Assembly (NCBI GenBank): GCA_964595945.1
Contig: CAZQSL010000121.1
Coordinates: 1 to 10,717 of the forward strand
Direction: 5' to 3'
Source: CAZQSL01 sp964595945
GTDB taxonomy: Bacteria > UBP15 > UBA6099 > JAJRTR01
DNA: 10,717 nucleotides
The notes under the pieces: generated by a model
Told to the model about the DNA's origin: nothing
Databases searched by the model: none
Seen by the model: only the letters and a program-made list of their open reading frames with translations
Made by a program: the position numbers and the translations under genes
Part shown: positions 6,853 to 10,717 of the stretch, piece after piece
How the letters are laid out: every line of letters starts with the position of its first letter
Position numbering within the stretch: the stretch's first letter is position 1

Positions 6853-9800
6853 TTACCATTCAGTACCGGGCAGACTGATCTGCACGGCGAGCGCGCCGAC
6901 CACTCTGAACAATGTAAGGTTTATACAGCAGTCTTTTGTGCCGCACTGATCAGAGCGCAGCATGCCGGGATTGTGCGGACAGCAGTCGCCCACGCAGCCT
7001 TCGCACACCTCACGTCCGCAATAAAGGCCCAGACATGCGCCGCCGCCGATGTAGCCCCTGAAGCGCCACGGATCGGTATAAAACTCAAGTCCGCCGACAA
7101 TATCGATCGTCGCAATGTCGATGCCGACCACAGAAACACCTGCGCCGCCTTCGATATGGACTTTGCCCCATGTGCCTCTTGCGCCAAGCCGGCAGAGCAG
7201 CCCTTTCGCGTGGAGATAGTACCATACGCCAACGATATTGGTATCGCCGAGGACGCCGTCGATTGCGAAGTTGACGCCCGCGTCAAATCCCTGATCACTG
7301 AGAGAAGCGCCGATTTCGGCATTGAGCGTATCCAGCACTTTCGCGTGGCCGGTAAGGCTGAACGACTCTTCGCGTTCGCCCTTGAAACAGTCTGCGATGA
7401 TATCATCCTCGTGTTTTCTAAGACATCCGCCTTTTTCTCTGATGCAGATATTTGCAGTCACATCGGCCTTGATGAGAGAGCCGTCATCGGGAGGCATCTC
7501 GCAGCCAAGATAGAATGTACCGAGAAAACCCTTGTAACCAGTGAAGAATATCGTTGCCGAGCCGCTTGCTTCACAGATATACTTGTCGCCGACTTTGCCG
7601 AAGTTGAGACCGCCGCAGAGATTGATGAGAGTCGGTTCGCCGAAGACAGCAGTGACAGCCACACGCCCCGTAATCACACCTTTGGCGCCGGTGATTTCCA
7701 CATCGCCGCCGAAGCTCATGGCAAACATCCGCGGGTCGTCGCGATACATTATGCCGCCGAATACGCCGACGATGGACAGCGGCACCGGCGGGGCTGGGGT
7801 TATGCCGGGCGGCGGGAGTTCCACTGCCAGGTAAAGACCGAAATTTTTGTTGCTGAGAACAGCGATGGTGGCTTCGAGCGAAAACATCCCCTTGATTTCG
7901 AGTTGGACATTGCCGAGAAAATCCTTTTCCTCGTCTGTGTCTTGCAGGTAAATGTTTTCAGAGAATACATCTTCGCACGCTTTGCACGGGGCCTTGATGA
8001 CCTCGATCTTTTTATCGTTGGGCAGATCGTCGAGATAGACCATGCCCTTGAATTTGAATGCCGGCGTTTCGATGCCGAACTTCAGGGCGGACAGAGAAAA
8101 AGTCCAGTCGTCGAAAATCTTGAGATTGCCGAGATCGGGGATTTCGACTTCACCGCCGTTTTCTCCGAATCCGATTTTTACTCCACCGGTGAATGTCAGA
8201 TAGTTCTTGCCGACGCGCGGGCGGACGAAAGCGATCTTGCCGAGATTGAATTCAAATGTGCCGAGTTTCACTGACTGGTCGATGTCGATCTCGTCGAATT
8301 CGAAGTGATCGGCATAGAATCTCATGCCGCTGATAGTGATTTCCTTCATTTCACCGCCACTGTCTTCTTCCTCGTCTTCGTCGTCGTCTTCCTTTTCTCC
8401 ATCACCGGCACTGTCGTCTTTGCCGTCGTCTTCCTTCTTTTCATCTCCGCTGCCGATTTTAAACCCAAGCTTTGCCTCGTCGATCGAAAAACTGTTTCCA
8501 GTGTCAGGATTCTCATCGTAGTGTGCGTTCTCGATTTCGATGGAAGCAATGTCGAAAATTTTCAGTTTGGCGCTTCCGATTGTGACATTCTTGACGCCGT
8601 AGTCGATGTTGCCGGTTTCCGGATTTTCCTGTGCCCATGTGATGGCAGTGATTCCGTCTCCAACATATTTGACGAAAGGAGGCAGCGTGATGTCGCCTTC
8701 GAATTCGACACGCCTGCTTTCCGGAGTAACCGACGCGGTTATCGTTTTTACGTTGAGACTGATGCCGGAAATGATTCTGAGTTCCCAGATGTTGGGGATA
8801 TTGACATCGTATTTGTAGCTGTCACCGTCGAATTCAGCAGTAAATTCGGGCTTGCGTTTACCGAGGTCATATCCTGGCAGATGGGTAACAATGCCTTTTA
8901 TCCCATCCGAAGTGATTTTCTGGACGCCGTCAGAGAAGGCGAAATTGATCGAGCCTTCATCGATGTCAAACCCAAACCCATCGACACGGCGGTCCGGCAA
9001 GTTGAGCGGAGCGCTGCCGCAGAATCCTTCGGCTACGAGATCAAGTGACTCGAAAGGAACTGCGTCGATATTCTCGAGTCCCGGCATGCCCTTGATGGCA
9101 GCAGTGAATGCGAGGTGTTTCGCCGCTCCGTTGCAGGTTTCACCCTCGGAGTAGGTAAATTTTGAAAGTTCGACACTGTAACCACTGTTAGAAATGAACA
9201 GCGGCGGATCGATGGCCGACGCTATTGACGATCCTTCCGGTATGCTTCTGATCGAGCAGTCGCTTGCCGCGCCTTCTTCGGTGACAGTGCATCCTACCAT
9301 GATATCAGTGTCGAATTTCATCGAGATAGTACGGTGGGAGTCGGGATGGCTCTGGATATAGTTGCCAACTGCATCTGGATCTGAAGGGAAATTTTCGTCC
9401 ATGTAAGTCAGGTGCAACAGAGCAGTGGCTCCGTTGAGAGAGGCAGTCGCCGTGTTACCTTCACGCTTGAGGACGAGATCGTTTTTGATTTCGAGAAAGG
9501 CTTTGTTGACCGAAGGCATGGGAATCGGTGGGAGCGCGAGCACCATGCCGGCCGAAAAACCGTCGGGGGATACTGCGAAGTCAGAGCCGCATTTGAGTTT
9601 TGTCGAGAACTTTCCGTAGGCCATGTCGAGTGGGCCATCGTATTCGAACCCCGCGTTTTTGACGTTGATCATCAGTGAATAGCAGTTGTCAGGTATCTGT
9701 CTGGCGGCTTTTGCGGGCAGTGCGGATTTGCTGGATGAAGGGATCGTGATGTCTGAGTTGATCGCAAAAGCGGCAGGCGAGAACCTGAGTTTGGTCATGG

Positions 9801-10717
9801 AGAGACTCACGGGAGTGCCGAACATAACAGCCGGCACGGTTACGGGACTGGCAGGTTCGATCATGCCGCTGAATCCGTTTGCTGAAATCGAAAAACCGGA
9901 GAAGGCGATTGGAGCGGTCGAAAGCGATTTCATGCCGGGCAGCGAGGTGATGCGGCCCGTGATATCAGTGATTTCAGCGCGCTGGGATTTTGTCCTTGTC
10001 TCGATGATGATAGTACCTTGCTGTGGCTCGACCGCGAGCTCTCCGAGTTTGAACCTGTTGAGTTCTTTCGTGAAAAGAGTGCCTTTTAGTGCGTATCCGG
10101 CATCATCACGTGTAAGCGCCACAGGCATGGACGCAGTGAAAATGGCTTCTGAAGAACTGCCGGCACGTGAAAGAACCGCTTTGCCGTTGGCCTGGAATAC
10201 CTTCAGCGATCCGCTCTCGATCCTGGCGCAGACGCCTGTGACATCGTAGCGGAACGCGAAATCGGGATTGTCTTCCGGATTGTAGAATGACTTCGAGAAA
10301 ATGGCATTGCCGTCAGTAAACTTGCACGACTTGTCGCTTGCGGCGAGTATATCGCAATTGAAGCCTGTCGTGTCCCACGAACAGTTGGTGAAAGGTACCC
10401 GGGCTTTGACCGATTCGTATTCGGGCATCATGGGGAACCGGGTAAGCGTGCCGCCAAGTCCGGTTACGCTGAATGCGCTGGATGAACCTGAGATGGTGAA
10501 TGTGACTTTCCCCTGGTCGATTTTCACGCTGGTATAGTCACCGACGGAAAACTCGGGCAGCGTTATGCCGGAAACTTCACCTGTAATGTTGCCGTCTTCC
10601 GCATATTTGAGTGAGCCGCCGAAACTGTAGGAAAGATGATCGTGCTCCCATCGAACGGTAGTCGAAAGAGACCCGCGTACGAGCCGGTCGTTTTCGATCT
10701 GGAGATTGACGGAGGTG
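6853..10717 (-). CDS. Giant beta-rich exported-looking protein, 5' end outside the window
   Basis: At least 1287 residues are visible. The frame stays open to the right edge, so the GTG at 10527 is an internal codon and not the start. I do not recognise the family. The N-terminal part (visible residues 1-750) is built of strands around a recurring G.I..LP motif, for example ITGEVSGITLPEF (44-56), ITGRITSLPGM (254-262), IKGIVTHLPGYDLG (606-618) and FEGDITLPPFV (672-682). An Asp/Glu/Lys tract follows (755-789, nt 8350-8454). The C-terminal half is glycine-rich strands such as FTGGVKIGFG and GVNFAIDGVLG. It ends in a tail with nine Cys (1228-1264: CX4CX4CX2CX3CC, then C and CC) and a last strand finishing in Trp. 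Many paired Cys favour a location outside the cytoplasm. Strand repeats on this scale recall AsmA/TamB-like or surface beta proteins, but that comparison is loose. It is probably the upstream cistron of the FN3 gene. Confidence 0.85.
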   Translation of the reverse strand, partial: TSVNLQIENDRLVRGSLSTTVRWEHDHLSYSFGGSLKYAEDGNITGEVSGITLPEFSVGDYTSVKIDQGKVTFTISGSSSAFSVTGLGGTLTRFPMMPEYESVKARVPFTNCSWDTTGFNCDILAASDKSCKFTDGNAIFSKSFYNPEDNPDFAFRYDVTGVCARIESGSLKVFQANGKAVLSRAGSSSEAIFTASMPVALTRDDAGYALKGTLFTKELNRFKLGELAVEPQQGTIIIETRTKSQRAEITDITGRITSLPGMKSLSTAPIAFSGFSISANGFSGMIEPASPVTVPAVMFGTPVSLSMTKLRFSPAAFAINSDITIPSSSKSALPAKAARQIPDNCYSLMINVKNAGFEYDGPLDMAYGKFSTKLKCGSDFAVSPDGFSAGMVLALPPIPMPSVNKAFLEIKNDLVLKREGNTATASLNGATALLHLTYMDENFPSDPDAVGNYIQSHPDSHRTISMKFDTDIMVGCTVTEEGAASDCSIRSIPEGSSIASAIDPPLFISNSGYSVELSKFTYSEGETCNGAAKHLAFTAAIKGMPGLENIDAVPFESLDLVAEGFCGSAPLNLPDRRVDGFGFDIDEGSINFAFSDGVQKITSDGIKGIVTHLPGYDLGKRKPEFTAEFDGDSYKYDVNIPNIWELRIISGISLNVKTITASVTPESRRVEFEGDITLPPFVKYVGDGITAITWAQENPETGNIDYGVKNVTIGSAKLKIFDIASIEIENAHYDENPDTGNSFSIDEAKLGFKIGSGDEKKEDDGKDDSAGDGEKEDDDEDEEEDSGGEMKEITISGMRFYADHFEFDEIDIDQSVKLGTFEFNLGKIAFVRPRVGKNYLTFTGGVKIGFGENGGEVEIPDLGNLKIFDDWTFSLSALKFGIETPAFKFKGMVYLDDLPNDKKIEVIKAPCKACEDVFSENIYLQDTDEEKDFLGNVQLEIKGMFSLEATIAVLSNKNFGLYLAVELPPPGITPAPPVPLSIVGVFGGIMYRDDPRMFAMSFGGDVEITGAKGVITGRVAVTAVFGEPTLINLCGGLNFGKVGDKYICEASGSATIFFTGYKGFLGTFYLGCEMPPDDGSLIKADVTANICIREKGGCLRKHEDDIIADCFKGEREESFSLTGHAKVLDTLNAEIGASLSDQGFDAGVNFAIDGVLGDTNIVGVWYYLHAKGLLCRLGARGTWGKVHIEGGAGVSVVGIDIATIDIVGGLEFYTDPWRFRGYIGGGACLGLYCGREVCEGCVGDCCPHNPGMLRSDQCGTKDCCINLTLFRVVGALAVQISLPGTEW

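Noticed and set aside
6973..9048. Two long plus-strand open frames (6973-8274 and 8305-9048) opposite the giant minus-strand gene
   Set aside because: Their codons are in exact register with the sense codons, so stops can only arise where the sense gene uses TTA, CTA or TCA, which it seldom does. The proteins have no signal peptide or recognisable pattern, whereas the minus-strand frame is open for the whole region and beta-structured.
10525..10527. GTG 10527 as the start of the giant minus-strand gene
   Set aside because: The frame continues open for 63 more codons to the window edge with the same strand pattern and an additional copy of the LP motif, and no signal peptide follows the GTG.

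Overview
The window holds two nearly complete convergent transcription units that encode three very large, beta-rich, exported proteins. No housekeeping gene, tRNA, rRNA, CRISPR array, transposase or plasmid gene is visible. The organism looks like a Gram-negative bacterium with an outer membrane: the plus-strand protein has a signal peptide, a long run of alternating amphipathic strands and a C-terminal phenylalanine, as outer-membrane barrels do. I cannot name the phylum from this sequence; large FN3 and giant beta-protein loci of this kind occur in several less-studied lineages.

Layout. Positions 1-332 are non-coding. This stretch carries a good sigma70-like promoter and a perfect Shine-Dalgarno facing left, which suggests a divergent gene starting at the left edge. 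It also carries a possible promoter and RBS for the rightward gene. Positions 333-4517 (+) encode a 1394-residue outer-membrane-type protein: signal peptide, about 260 residues of Lys/Pro/Thr/Ser/Ala-rich linker, a beta domain, four related strand modules of a type reminiscent of SprA-like surface proteins, then a probable barrel. Positions 4518-4803 form the convergent junction, crowded with inverted and direct repeats, including a perfect 17-bp hairpin.

On the minus strand, a gene that enters from the right edge and ends at 6853 encodes at least 1287 residues of a beta-rich exported-looking protein with a recurring Gly-hydrophobic-Leu-Pro motif, an Asp/Glu/Lys tract and a cysteine-rich tail. 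It is followed 42 bases later by a 668-residue secreted protein made of six fibronectin type III domains (6810-4804), the first of which has a helical insertion. These two probably share a transcript.

How they might work together is inference only. All three proteins appear to leave the cytoplasm, and the set could form a cell-surface or envelope-spanning assembly: one outer-membrane component, one FN3 adaptor and one giant beta-rich protein. Nothing in the sequence proves that they interact.
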